Source of the DNA: Dehalococcoidia bacterium
GTDB taxonomy: Bacteria > Chloroflexota > Dehalococcoidia > Lucifugimonadales > Lucifugimonadaceae
DNA: 64,000 nt
Direction: 5' to 3'
Assembly (NCBI GenBank): GCA_009693115.1
Contig: SHXW01000001.1
Coordinates: 62,001-126,000, forward strand
Every line of letters starts with the position of its first letter. The stretch's first letter is position 1. A model generated the notes under the pieces. The model had not been told where the DNA came from. It saw only the letters and a list, made by a program, of their open reading frames with translations, and did no database searches. A program made the translations under genes and the position numbers. Positions 34,894-42,940 of the stretch are shown here, in pieces.

Positions 34894-34971
34894 GCATAAA
34901 CGAGGCGCGCTCTGTCGGAAATAGAAGGCATCCATTCATCTCAAGCTGACCTGTTTCTCCTGTGAAGGGGT

Positions 34972-36054
34972 TCAGTTCTTCGTCAGCGTCCACCCGATGC
35001 CAAGTTCGGAGGTGACACCCCGGAACCACTCGATCACCTCCGGGTGCAGCGGTATCCCCTGATTTCGGCGGAAAATCTCCTCTTCGTGCTCAGGCAGGCC
35101 GGCGTAATACACACGCTTCTCTCCTGGTGCGGGCGGGCATTCGCGCAAACCTTTCAGATATACGTCCATCTGTTCCTTGAACCCGGCCACATCCGTGAAC
35201 GATTCGATGTTGTATGCGATGAAGTGGTGGCACGCCGTGCCCTTCGAAACGAACCCCGGCTGCCCGCCACCCAGCAGCGATGACAGTATGTCCACCATCA
35301 TCGCCAGGCTGTAGCCCTTGTGTGAGCCACCCTCGCGAGTGCTGCCCAGGGGCAACATGAGCATGTTGTCTAGAGGTTCCGTCTCCTCCATGATCGGCGT
35401 GCCGTCTGGCTTCGCCACCCATCCCGGCGCCAGCTTCACCCCGAGGCGCTTGGCCAGTGCCACCTTGTTTCCCGCAACTCCGCTCATCGAGGCGTCAAAG
35501 ACAAACGGTGCCTCTTTGCTTGCTGGAACGGCGACGGCTATCGGGTTCAACCCGATCATCGCCTTGCTGCCGAAAGTCGGCGCGACGATGTTCCCCCCAA
35601 CGGTCATGGAAAGGCCGATCATGTTGTGTTCGAGCGCAAGTTGCGCGTGGTAGGCCGCCGCGCCGTAGTGTCGGCCGTTAATGGCGGACACCGCGCCCAT
35701 GCCCGTCTTCTTCGCCTTCTCAATGGCCAGTCTCATGCACCACGGGCCCACGTGCAGGCCCAGGCCGCGGTCACAATCAACGCTCGCTGCAGACGCGCTC
35801 TCGCGGAGAATCTTTATGTTCGGGCGTGCATTTATGGCACCCTTGTTGTAGCCCTCCACGTACCGGCGAAGCATGTTGCTCACGCCGTGCGTCTCAATGC
35901 CGCGCACATCGGCATATACGAGTCCGTCCGATGCTTGCGAGGCATCTGCCTTGGACAAGCCCATCTTCAGGAAGATGTTAGTGACCGTGTCCTTGAGGTC
36001 TGAGTACTTGACCCGTACCTCAATGTCATGCGGTACATGGAATCTCTCTAGCAA
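34972..36054 (-). CDS. Ldh-family NAD(P)-dependent oxidoreductase (malate/L-lactate/2,3-diketogulonate type)
   Basis: Belongs to the YlbC/DlgD-type dehydrogenase family, unrelated to classical lactate dehydrogenase. GIETHGVSNMLRRYVEGYN carries the catalytic His near residue 57; GRHYGAAAYHAQLALEHNMIG, GLNPIAVAVP, and GGSHKGYSLAMMVDILSSLL are family signatures. Substrates include malate, sulfolactate, ureidoglycolate and keto-sugar acids. TTG at 36054 is the start, with AGGA-type signals upstream. Its position beside the aldolase suggests a 2-hydroxy-acid step. Confidence 0.9.
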   Translation of the reverse strand: MLERFHVPHDIEVRVKYSDLKDTVTNIFLKMGLSKADASQASDGLVYADVRGIETHGVSNMLRRYVEGYNKGAINARPNIKILRESASAASVDCDRGLGLHVGPWCMRLAIEKAKKTGMGAVSAINGRHYGAAAYHAQLALEHNMIGLSMTVGGNIVAPTFGSKAMIGLNPIAVAVPASKEAPFVFDASMSGVAGNKVALAKRLGVKLAPGWVAKPDGTPIMEETEPLDNMLMLPLGSTREGGSHKGYSLAMMVDILSSLLGGGQPGFVSKGTACHHFIAYNIESFTDVAGFKEQMDVYLKGLRECPPAPGEKRVYYAGLPEHEEEIFRRNQGIPLHPEVIEWFRGVTSELGIGWTLTKN

Positions 36055-36448
36055 ATCCTGTTCCTTTCTTTCCCTGCTTAATTAACAAGCGTCACCCTCG
36101 ACTGGGCGAAGCGAATGGTTCCGATCCCCTCCCCGTCCCGGTTGGACGGGATCCCAGTGGAACAGGGTACAGGGTGAGAGCAGTTTCAATTGATCGGGCC
36201 GCCAAGATCACACTCGCCCACGAGATGACGAGGCGGGAACGAACTTTTCAGGCTCTTCCATCGCCGCCCCGAACCGCCGAGTATAGCTCGGCGGCTCTGT
36301 CCCTCCGCCCATGATTGAACGGTAGTAGGATTGCCTGTTGGCCATGATTGGCCGTTGAGTACACCACACCCCTGCCCCTTTCTAACGAGTGAGGCGGCAG
36401 GATGCCGGTCCCGGCTAGCCGGGATCTGAAAATCTCAGGAGAACAGCG
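36055..36448. other. Divergent intergenic gap with repeat copy
   Basis: A repeat-like stretch at about 36125-36170 includes CCCGGTTGGACGGG and ACAGGGTACAGGGTGAGAGC. CCATGATTG is repeated near 36310 and 36343. No gene seen. AGGAG at 36438-36442 belongs to the next gene. Confidence 0.45.
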
Positions 36449-37579
36449 TTGGCTACCGGAACTTTAAAAGGCCTGACTGCGATACTCGTCCGGCCAGGCA
36501 AACCCCTGGAACTAGAAATGCTTCCCACGCCCGAGGTCGAGCCGGGAGGCATACTTATCAAGAACACTGCCGCCGCCATTTGCGGCTCTGATCTCCATTA
36601 CTGGCGCGATGACGGCCACTATCAGGGTCCGGACCTCCGCCGCGTCCCTGGACACGAGTTCACTGGCGTCGTCCACTCCCTCGGCAAGGGTGTCACGTTT
36701 GATTCGCTGAGACAGCCGCTCAAAGAGGGCGACCGTGTCGCCTTCCCTTTCTTCAACCCCTGCAACCGCTGCTATTGGTGCATCCGAGGCGAACACCACG
36801 CCTGCCCGTACCGCCAGCGCCGCAATAACCAGTTCACCGTCGAGCAGTACCCGTACTGTGATGGCGGCTATGCCGACTACTACTTCCTCCCGCCCGGACA
36901 CTATGTATTCAAGGTGCCGGACGTCCTGCCTGACGACGCCATACCGCCAGTGAACTGTGCATTGTGCCAGGTGCTATACGGCATCGAGCAAGCAGAGCCG
37001 CGCTTCGGAGACACCATAGTCATTCAAGGCGCAGGCGGCCTCGGCATCTATGCCGCGGCGGTAGCACGCGAAAAGGGCGCGTCAAAGGTCATTTCGATAG
37101 ATGGACAGACCCCGCGTCTTGAACTGGCACTCAAGTGCGGAGCGACAGACGTAATAGACATGAAGCAATATAAGACTCCGGCAGACCGCATCGCCCGCGT
37201 GAAAGAGCTCACCAACGGTATCGGCGCGGATGTCGTAGTCGAAGTCGTTGGCATCGCAGCCGCCACCATTGAAGGTCTGGACATGGTCCGCATCAACGGC
37301 AAATACGTTGACATCGGCAACATCATCCCCACGACCATTACCCTCCCGGCCACGAAGGTCATATCTCAGCAGATCAAGTGGCACGGCGTGACGCATTATG
37401 ACCCGTGGATCATCCCTGTCGCGCTGGATATGCTCGTGCGCACGCAGGACAAGTACCCACTTTCGAAGGTCGTATCGCACAGCTTCGCGCTAAAGGACAT
37501 CAACAAGGCCTTCGAGTTCGCCGAATGGCAAGGCAAAAACACTGGCACCGCCGCCACTCGCGTCATCCTCAAACCCTAG
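36449..37579 (+). CDS. Zinc-dependent alcohol dehydrogenase
   Basis: Medium-chain dehydrogenase with catalytic zinc ligands in AICGSDLHYWRDD (Cys) and VPGHEFTG (His-Glu), structural zinc cysteines in CNRCYWCIRGEHHAC, and the Rossmann motif GAGGLGIYAAAVA near residue 195. An acidic residue following the second strand (ISIDGQT) suggests NAD preference. Start is TTG with AGGAG seven bases upstream, and the frame has no better start. Distant paralogue of the gene at 27655. Confidence 0.92.
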   Translation: MATGTLKGLTAILVRPGKPLELEMLPTPEVEPGGILIKNTAAAICGSDLHYWRDDGHYQGPDLRRVPGHEFTGVVHSLGKGVTFDSLRQPLKEGDRVAFPFFNPCNRCYWCIRGEHHACPYRQRRNNQFTVEQYPYCDGGYADYYFLPPGHYVFKVPDVLPDDAIPPVNCALCQVLYGIEQAEPRFGDTIVIQGAGGLGIYAAAVAREKGASKVISIDGQTPRLELALKCGATDVIDMKQYKTPADRIARVKELTNGIGADVVVEVVGIAAATIEGLDMVRINGKYVDIGNIIPTTITLPATKVISQQIKWHGVTHYDPWIIPVALDMLVRTQDKYPLSKVVSHSFALKDINKAFEFAEWQGKNTGTAATRVILKP

Positions 37580-37931
37580 TTCCTTTCCCACTGAGGGAGG
37601 GTACGGGTGAAGGCATGAAGGACGATGTCACATGAGCGACTGACTCGGCATTCGTTCGTGAAAGCATAGGCGACGCTCTTGCCGATCGTCCCGAACGAAG
37701 TGAGGGATCCCTTGGCATCTGAGAGGGGTGGGTAATGACGGCCCGCCCCTCTCTTCTGTTTTACGCGGTCCCAGGACCCGGTTCTGCTCCCCCATTGACG
37801 GCCGCCTTGTGGATGCGGGTCGATACCCGCCACAGCGGTTGTTGATGGTGACAAAGACCGTAGATCGCCTCCCACTTCCACGGCTGTTAGCATCTGGCCG
37901 CACTCGCCGGTTCACATTTAGGAGGCGTCAA
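37580..37931. other. Intergenic gap holding both repeat families
   Basis: A first-family copy lies at about 37582-37615 (TTTCCCACTGAGGGAGGGTA then CGGGTGAAGGC). A second-family copy follows at 37683-37713 (GATCGTCCCGAACGAAGTGAGGGATCCC). AGGAGG at 37920-37925 serves the next gene. No gene is seen, although an open frame from 37728 runs through. Confidence 0.5.
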
Positions 37932-38861
37932 ATGCTCGTAACTCTGCCCACGGCCACCCTCGGAGGCACCGGCCTCAAGGTCACCCGATTAAGCTACGGT
38001 GCCATGGAAATCAGGGGTGCTCCCCGCGGCCGAGATGTCACTCCGAAACAGGCCGAAATGATCCTGAATGCCGTCCTGGATTCGGGCATTAACTACATCG
38101 ACACGTCGATCGACTACGGCCAGAGCGAAGAGTTCATCGGCCAGTTCCTCTCCCACCGCCGTTCCGAGTTCTATCTGGCCACAAAATGCGGGTGCCAGGT
38201 CGGCGCGGCGCAAGCCCCCGCCGGACAGCGCAGCCCCCATATCTTCACAAAGGAAAACATCGTCGCTGGCGTCAACCAGAGCTTGAAGCGCATGAAGACC
38301 GACCACCTCGACGTTGTGCAATTCCATGCCAGTCCGTCAAAGGCCGAACTGAATGAACACGGCGCTCTCGCCGCGCTCCATGATCTCCAGCGTCAGGGCA
38401 AGGTCCGTTTCATTGGCATGTCTGGAGTGCTGCCCGAACTCGCCGAGCACATCTCGATGGGTGCGTTCAAGGTCCTGCAAATCCCCTACTCGGCCCTCGA
38501 ACGGCAGAACGAGCAGTGGATCACCGCCGCTTCCATGAAGGACATCGGCACCGTGATTCGAGGCGGTGTCGCCAAGGGCGAGCCAGGCCAATCCGGAGTG
38601 AACAGGCCCGACGCCTGGGCGGTCTATGAGCAGGCGAAACTCGATGTGGTCAAGCCGCAGACAGAGTCACGGACATCGTTCATGCTCAGGTTCACCCTGA
38701 GCCATCCTGACGTACACACAACCATCGTAGGCACACTCAACCCCGAACACCTCAAGGCAAACGCCGAGGCTGCAAGCCGCGGTCCGCTACCCCCCAATGT
38801 GTACGCCGAAGCCAGGAAACTACTTGCCGCCGCCGGTCAGGTTCCCGCCACGACCGGCTAG
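37932..38861 (+). CDS. Aldo/keto reductase
   Basis: AKR fold with the catalytic residues Asp and Tyr in INYIDTSIDYGQSEEFIG, Lys in YLATKCGC and His in LDVVQFHASPS. The N-terminus LGGTGLKVTRLSYGAMEI resembles L-galactose/L-fucose dehydrogenase-type AKRs. A strong AGGAGG six bases before the ATG at 37932 sets the start; the in-frame region upstream is intergenic repeat. Substrate unknown; oxidation of an aldose is a reasonable guess. Confidence 0.92.
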   Translation: MLVTLPTATLGGTGLKVTRLSYGAMEIRGAPRGRDVTPKQAEMILNAVLDSGINYIDTSIDYGQSEEFIGQFLSHRRSEFYLATKCGCQVGAAQAPAGQRSPHIFTKENIVAGVNQSLKRMKTDHLDVVQFHASPSKAELNEHGALAALHDLQRQGKVRFIGMSGVLPELAEHISMGAFKVLQIPYSALERQNEQWITAASMKDIGTVIRGGVAKGEPGQSGVNRPDAWAVYEQAKLDVVKPQTESRTSFMLRFTLSHPDVHTTIVGTLNPEHLKANAEAASRGPLPPNVYAEARKLLAAAGQVPATTG

Positions 38862-38937
38862 CCCGCCGCTGTTATTCCGAAGGCTTGGCATGACCGGGAC
38901 CAGACAATCCAGATTTGACCGACCAATTCATGGATGA

Positions 38938-38965
38938 AAAGAGCGGGCCATTCGGCCCGCTCTTT
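38938..38965. terminator. Bidirectional rho-independent terminator
   Basis: AAAGAGCGGGCC and GGCCCGCTCTTT form a perfect 12-bp stem with loop ATTC. It lies between the convergent AKR (plus) and aldolase (minus) genes and has A/T-rich flanks on both sides. Confidence 0.85.
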
Positions 38966-39023
38966 CTACTACTGATCTCTGGTGTTGGGCACCCGTCGCT
39001 GGCCGTGTGCCAGCCCCCCTCCG

Positions 39024-39806
39024 CTACTTTCTCCCGAACTGCTCCCGGAACTCGGTCACCCATTTCTTCACAGCGGTCGTGCCCAAGAATATTGGACTGG
39101 AAACGTTCATGAAGCGGTAGCCCTCGCCAATCCAGCGGCGGCAGTCTTCCGGATCCCCAAAGGTGCAGCCCAGCATCATGCCCGCCTTCTTGGCCTTCTT
39201 CGCGATGTCCAGCATGGCGTTCTCCACCTTAGGGTGGTGGATCTTGCCCGGCACGCCGAGCGAAGCAGACATGTCAGTAGGCCCGAAGAGCAGCACTTCG
39301 TAATTCTTCACCTTTAGCGTCTCGTCCAGTTTTTCCAGCGCCTCTGCACTTTCGATCTGGAGAATGAGCACAGTCTCGCTGTTGGCGGTCTTCAGGACCT
39401 CATCACCAGAAATGCCAAGGAATGTCGCGAAGAACGGGGCGATGCCGCGCTCGCCAATCGGCGGGTACTTGGCGTACTTCACCGCCTGACGCGCCTCCGC
39501 AGGGTTGTCCACCTGCGGCACCATTACGCCCACCGCTCCCACGTCATACGCCTTCTTGATGAGGGACGGGTCATTCCATGCGACACGAATAACTGGTGCT
39601 ATCCCTGCCTGTCTGGCCATCACGCACACTGTGCCTACGGATTCCGTGCCCCACGGTTCATGCTCGTGGTCAATCCAGACCCAGTCAACGCCGCACTGGT
39701 TGTAGATGGCGGCTGCGATGTGGGCCTCCTGCCCAAACAGGGCCGTGCCCAAGACCACATCATCTTTTGCGATTTTCTGCCTGATCGTGCTTGGATATGC
39801 GGGCAT
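39024..39806 (-). CDS. HpcH/HpaI aldolase (2-keto-3-deoxy acid aldolase type), copy 2
   Basis: Class II pyruvate aldolase of about 260 residues. DWVWIDHEHEPWG has the catalytic His, PVIRVAWND the substrate-binding Arg, LILQIESAEALE the metal Glu and LLFGPTDMSASLG the metal Asp. YPPIGERGIAPFFATFLG is the usual substrate loop. The family includes 2-keto-3-deoxy-L-rhamnonate and 4-hydroxy-2-oxoheptanedioate aldolases. It begins two bases after the stop of its tandem paralogue, so the two form an operon. Confidence 0.93.
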   Translation of the reverse strand: MPAYPSTIRQKIAKDDVVLGTALFGQEAHIAAAIYNQCGVDWVWIDHEHEPWGTESVGTVCVMARQAGIAPVIRVAWNDPSLIKKAYDVGAVGVMVPQVDNPAEARQAVKYAKYPPIGERGIAPFFATFLGISGDEVLKTANSETVLILQIESAEALEKLDETLKVKNYEVLLFGPTDMSASLGVPGKIHHPKVENAMLDIAKKAKKAGMMLGCTFGDPEDCRRWIGEGYRFMNVSSPIFLGTTAVKKWVTEFREQFGRK

Positions 39807-39808
39807 GG

Positions 39809-40654
39809 CTAACCCTTCCTCCCGGCCGCCGAGCGGGCCTTTGAGCCTGATGCAACCACGGCCTTTTTCGGCTTACCGAACTCTTCCCGCAGTTCGGTGA
39901 AAATCCGCTTCATCCCAACCGTCCCCTCCGCCAGCGTGCTAGACACATTCATCATCCGGTAGCCCTCGGCGATCCACTTGCGCGCCAACACAGGGTCATT
40001 CCACGTAGTCGAAAGGGCCTTCCCCCTACCCTGCTTCTTCATCTTCTGTGCCACATCCACCATGATGTTCTCGACCCTGGGATGTGACATTTTCCCCGGT
40101 ATCCCGAGCGACGCCGAAAGGTCAGCCGGGCCGACGAGCAGCACCTCGAAGTCCTTCAGTTTCAACGTCTCGTCGATCCGCTCGTACGCCTCCACGCTTT
40201 CCATCTGGATGATGAGCACAGTCTCGTTGTTGGCGTTCTCAAGCACTTCGTCCCCGGTCAGGCCCATGTAGGTGGCGAAGAACGGTGCGATGCCGCGCTC
40301 GCCGATCGGCGGGTACTTGGCGTAGCGGATGGCGTCCGCCGCCTCCTTCTCGTTGTCCACCTGCGGCACCATCACACCCACGGCGCCCACGTCGTATGCC
40401 TTTTTGATTTGCGCCGGGTCGTTCCATGCGACGCGGATTACCGGCGCCACACCCATCTGCCGTCCCATAACTGCAATGGTGCCTATCGACTCCGTGCCCC
40501 ATGGCGAGTGTTCCTGGTCTATCCAGACCCAGTCAGGCCCTGTCTGGTAGACCGCCGCGGCGATGTGTGGCATCCGCGTATACATCGAGGCACTCAGGAG
40601 CAGGTCATTGCTCGCGATGCGGCCTCGTATCGTGCTCGGGTAAGCGTTTGGCAT
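39809..40654 (-). CDS. HpcH/HpaI aldolase, copy 3 (tandem paralogue)
   Basis: Closely related to the downstream gene: WIDQEHSPWGTES, PVIRVAWNDPAQIKKAYDVG, VLIIQMESVEAYE and LLVGPADLSASLG keep the catalytic His, Arg, Glu and Asp. The C-terminus has an added Lys/Ala-rich tail (KPKKAVVASGSKARSAAGRK). The start at 40654 has CGGAG six bases upstream and aligns with the paralogue; a longer frame to 40882 is not conserved. The two copies differ around the first active-site loop (DHEHEPW versus DQEHSPW), hinting at different substrates. Confidence 0.92.
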   Translation of the reverse strand: MPNAYPSTIRGRIASNDLLLSASMYTRMPHIAAAVYQTGPDWVWIDQEHSPWGTESIGTIAVMGRQMGVAPVIRVAWNDPAQIKKAYDVGAVGVMVPQVDNEKEAADAIRYAKYPPIGERGIAPFFATYMGLTGDEVLENANNETVLIIQMESVEAYERIDETLKLKDFEVLLVGPADLSASLGIPGKMSHPRVENIMVDVAQKMKKQGRGKALSTTWNDPVLARKWIAEGYRMMNVSSTLAEGTVGMKRIFTELREEFGKPKKAVVASGSKARSAAGRKG

Positions 40655-41347
40655 GAACAGACTCCGGCCGTGAGGGAGGCATGTGCGGCGAGCCGACAAT
40701 AAAGGCAGGCTGCGGGGCACTTCCGAAAGGCCGGCGCAATAATACCCGTTCAACCGCCTGCGCTGTGGGATTGCTACCTCCCGTCGGGACTTGATCAACC
40801 AACTGAGGCCCGCCATGAGCCAAGTTGGAGGTCTCGTTCCTGCCCCATCATCGGTAGGGTATTGGAGTGGGTGCATCTCCAACGTGAGAAGTAGTTAACC
40901 ACCACCGCCATCCCGACCGAGATCTCGCAAGCCGGAATGGAGCGGAGGGACCTGATGCCCGCCTGAATTCCACTCCACTTAAGTCAACCTGAAAATCATC
41001 ACAGTGGGCATGCTCAGGCCCGGCGGGCCACATTCGGACGATGGCCTGAAGCATCCATTCCTGCGATGATCTTCCAGTCAGTTTTCGGGTTGACAGGCCA
41101 TTCGCAACGCCAAACCGGGCAATCCTGTCGTGCTATTTGCAACGCTAAATGTCCTGCGGCTCACTAACGGTCACTTCACGCTGAACGATCTCTACCCTCC
41201 CCCCTGTGACTCGCCCTCGGCCTGACCGCCGTGGGCGCCCTGTGTTCTTGATGTTTCCCATGCCGCGGAGTGTTCCGGCCATGGCGCGGACAGCGCGGGC
41301 AGATGAGAGATCCGTGACAGGGTTGTGGCAAAATTGCCTGTTTGAAA
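40655..41347. other. Long gap without a recognised gene
   Basis: Nearly 700 bases with no convincing coding potential. CGCAACGC occurs twice in related settings (CATTCGCAACGCCAAA near 41099 and ATTTGCAACGCTAAA near 41136). Just downstream of tRNA-Arg on the minus strand, GGCAATTTTGCC forms a short hairpin near 41327-41338 that may help end that transcript. No known riboswitch or structural RNA was recognised. Confidence 0.4.
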
Positions 41348-41423
41348 TGGTGCGCCCGGAGAGACTCGAACTCTCAACCCCCAGGTTCGAAGCCTGATGC
41401 TCTATCCGTTGAGCTACGGGCGC
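41348..41423 (-). tRNA. tRNA-Arg (anticodon TCG)
   Basis: On the minus strand the acceptor stem GCGCCCG (41423-41417) pairs with CGGGCGC, the D-arm has TAGCTCAACGGATAGAGC, the anticodon loop is CTTCGAA (anticodon TCG, reading CGA), and the T-loop is GTTCGAGTC. A CCA is encoded at 41350-41348. Confidence 0.93.
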
Positions 41424-41693
41424 AGTGAGACTGACACCATCAGTCTAGTCGAGCGGCGCAGCATGTGGCAGACCAGACATGCCACCGACTCCAACGAACC
41501 TGTAAACACCAAACCTCAAGCGTTCCAGAGTCGGTTGCTTGAGTCAGGGATTCTCCCTCGGGGCCGTTGTGGGCGGCTATCTCATCCCTTAGTGCTTATC
41601 GCAGTGTCGTTGGGGTGGTCTCTGAGCCTGCGACCCCAGCTTGATTCGTCTGCATCTGTTCGGTCCGAGCCTGCCGGAAGGCTCTGTTGTCCT

Positions 41694-41729
41694 ACAAAAC
41701 AACAGGCCACCGGATCCGGTGGCCTGTTG
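41694..41729 (-). terminator. Terminator of tRNA-His, perfect 30-bp palindrome
   Basis: Positions 41700-41729 form a perfect 30-bp palindrome centred on GGATCC, with arms beginning CAACAGGCCACCGG. On the minus strand it is followed by TTTTGT, fitting a rho-independent terminator 15 bases after the tRNA-His 3' end. Confidence 0.85.
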
Positions 41730-41743
41730 AGACTGGTCTGGGT

Positions 41744-41821
41744 TGGGGTGAGCGGAGGGATTCGAACCCTCGACCTTCAGGTTCACAGCCTGACGCCCTA
41801 GGCCGCTGAGCGACGCTCACC
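41744..41821 (-). tRNA. tRNA-His (anticodon GTG)
   Basis: On the minus strand the acceptor stem GTGAGCG pairs with CGCTCAC, preceded by the extra G(-1) at 41821 facing C73, the identity element of tRNA-His. The anticodon loop is CTGTGAA (anticodon GTG), the T-loop is GTTCGAATC, and CCA is encoded at 41746-41744. Confidence 0.95.
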
Positions 41822-41833
41822 ATGTGACTAATC

Positions 41834-41862
41834 ACCGTAGCACCCGACAGTTAACGGGTCAA
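41834..41862 (-). promoter_or_regulatory. Candidate promoter of tRNA-His
   Basis: On the minus strand TTGACC (41862-41857) and TACGGT (41839-41834) are separated by 17 bases, with the -10 about 12 bases before the tRNA 5' end. Confidence 0.55.
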
Positions 41863-42075
41863 ACTCGCGGAGATTGGTGTGCTTCGGAATAAAGGGAGGG
41901 GCCACAGATCGCGGTTTTTCAGCCCTCACCCTACACAACCTTTACGACCGTCCCATGTCATGCCGATCGGCCGCGAGGGACCCATTCCTGTTCTTCCCTC
42001 TCCCTTCTGTGCCCAGCTTGGGATGAATCGCGACGTCCACCATCTCCATGGCCAGCCACCTTCGAGACATGTCCC

Positions 42076-42813
42076 CTACTTCCTCACCTGCAGTTTCCGC
42101 CACTCCTCGCGCATCGCTTCGGTTGGTGGGTAATACTTGCCAGGCCGCACACGCTCCTTGACGATCCTCTCCTTAATGTACTTCTCTACCTCCTCCGTCT
42201 CCTCCACCCACTCGATGCACTCCTCTGCGAACCACGATGGCACGACGACGCAGCCGTCATCATCGCCCACGATCACATCGCCGGGGCGCACAAGCGCGCC
42301 GCCGCACTGAATGTCCACGTTTTCCTCCGCTGGATCCGCCCATGGACGTCCGCCGTACGGGGTGCGCCCGCCTGCATACACGATGAACCCGTAATTCTCG
42401 TCCTCAAGCACGCTCATGTCGCGGATTGCCCCGTCCGTCACGAGCCCGTCAGCGCCATTCATCTTTAGCTGGAGCAGTTTCACATCGCCCGCGATGGCCG
42501 CGAGCTTCTTGCCCATGATGTCCGCCACCAGTACGTCGCCACGGCCGCAGCGGGCCATCGCACGGTACTCAGGCGAGTCTTCGCCCACCTTGACCTGAGC
42601 GTCGAGGTCGGCTCGAGGCGGCAGGAAGCGCAGGGTGCGTGCCCGTGCCGCCAGTCGACGCCCCTTCGTGAACGCTTCCACGCCCTCCATGAATGGCAGC
42701 GGTACGCCGGCCTTGCTGTAGACAGCGCTCCACACCGTGGCGACCGGGACCTTTTTGAATCTATCTAGGGTCTTCTGTGAGACATCAACCGGTTTAAAGC
42801 TGCGTTCTGGCAT
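42076..42813 (-). CDS. RraA-like protein (4-hydroxy-4-methyl-2-oxoglutarate aldolase/demethylmenaquinone-type family)
   Basis: RraA/HMG-aldolase fold protein of 245 residues. [24 protein letters not shown] carries the family's Arg-Asp metal and pyruvate-binding residues, preceded by [12 protein letters not shown] and followed by [17 protein letters not shown]. Members are either class II pyruvate aldolases that cleave 4-carboxy-4-hydroxy-2-oxo acids or RNase E inhibitors. The charged C-terminal extension ([15 protein letters not shown]) and the surroundings favour the metabolic role. AGGAG lies seven bases before the ATG. Confidence 0.88.
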   Translation of the reverse strand: MPERSFKPVDVSQKTLDRFKKVPVATVWSAVYSKAGVPLPFMEGVEAFTKGRRLAARARTLRFLPPRADLDAQVKVGEDSPEYRAMARCGRGDVLVADIMGKKLAAIAGDVKLLQLKMNGADGLVTDGAIRDMSVLEDENYGFIVYAGGRTPYGGRPWADPAEENVDIQCGGALVRPGDVIVGDDDGCVVVPSWFAEECIEWVEETEEVEKYIKERIVKERVRPGKYYPPTEAMREEWRKLQVRK

Positions 42814-42872
42814 CGTACTGCTCCTATTTGATCGTGCTGGAGCGTCACCCGCCCCGTCTCTGCGCTAAGTTG

Positions 42873-42920
42873 CTGTGAAGCTCTCCCACAGCGGGAGATG
42901 CTTGGGCCAGGGAGAAGTCT
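42873..42920 (+). repeat. Hairpin repeat, degenerate copy
   Basis: CTCTCCCACAGCGGGAGATG is followed by CCAGGGAGAAGTCTGCGCCATG, close to the GAGGGAGAAGTCTCCGCCAT tail seen at pgk and after purD. It lies between the RraA-like gene and pepA. Confidence 0.6.
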
Positions 42921-42940
42921 GCGCCATGCGAAGGGAGCTT

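Noticed and set aside
37728-37931. N-terminal extension of the second aldo/keto reductase
   Set aside because: The region is intergenic repeat sequence, and a perfect AGGAGG precedes the ATG at 37932.
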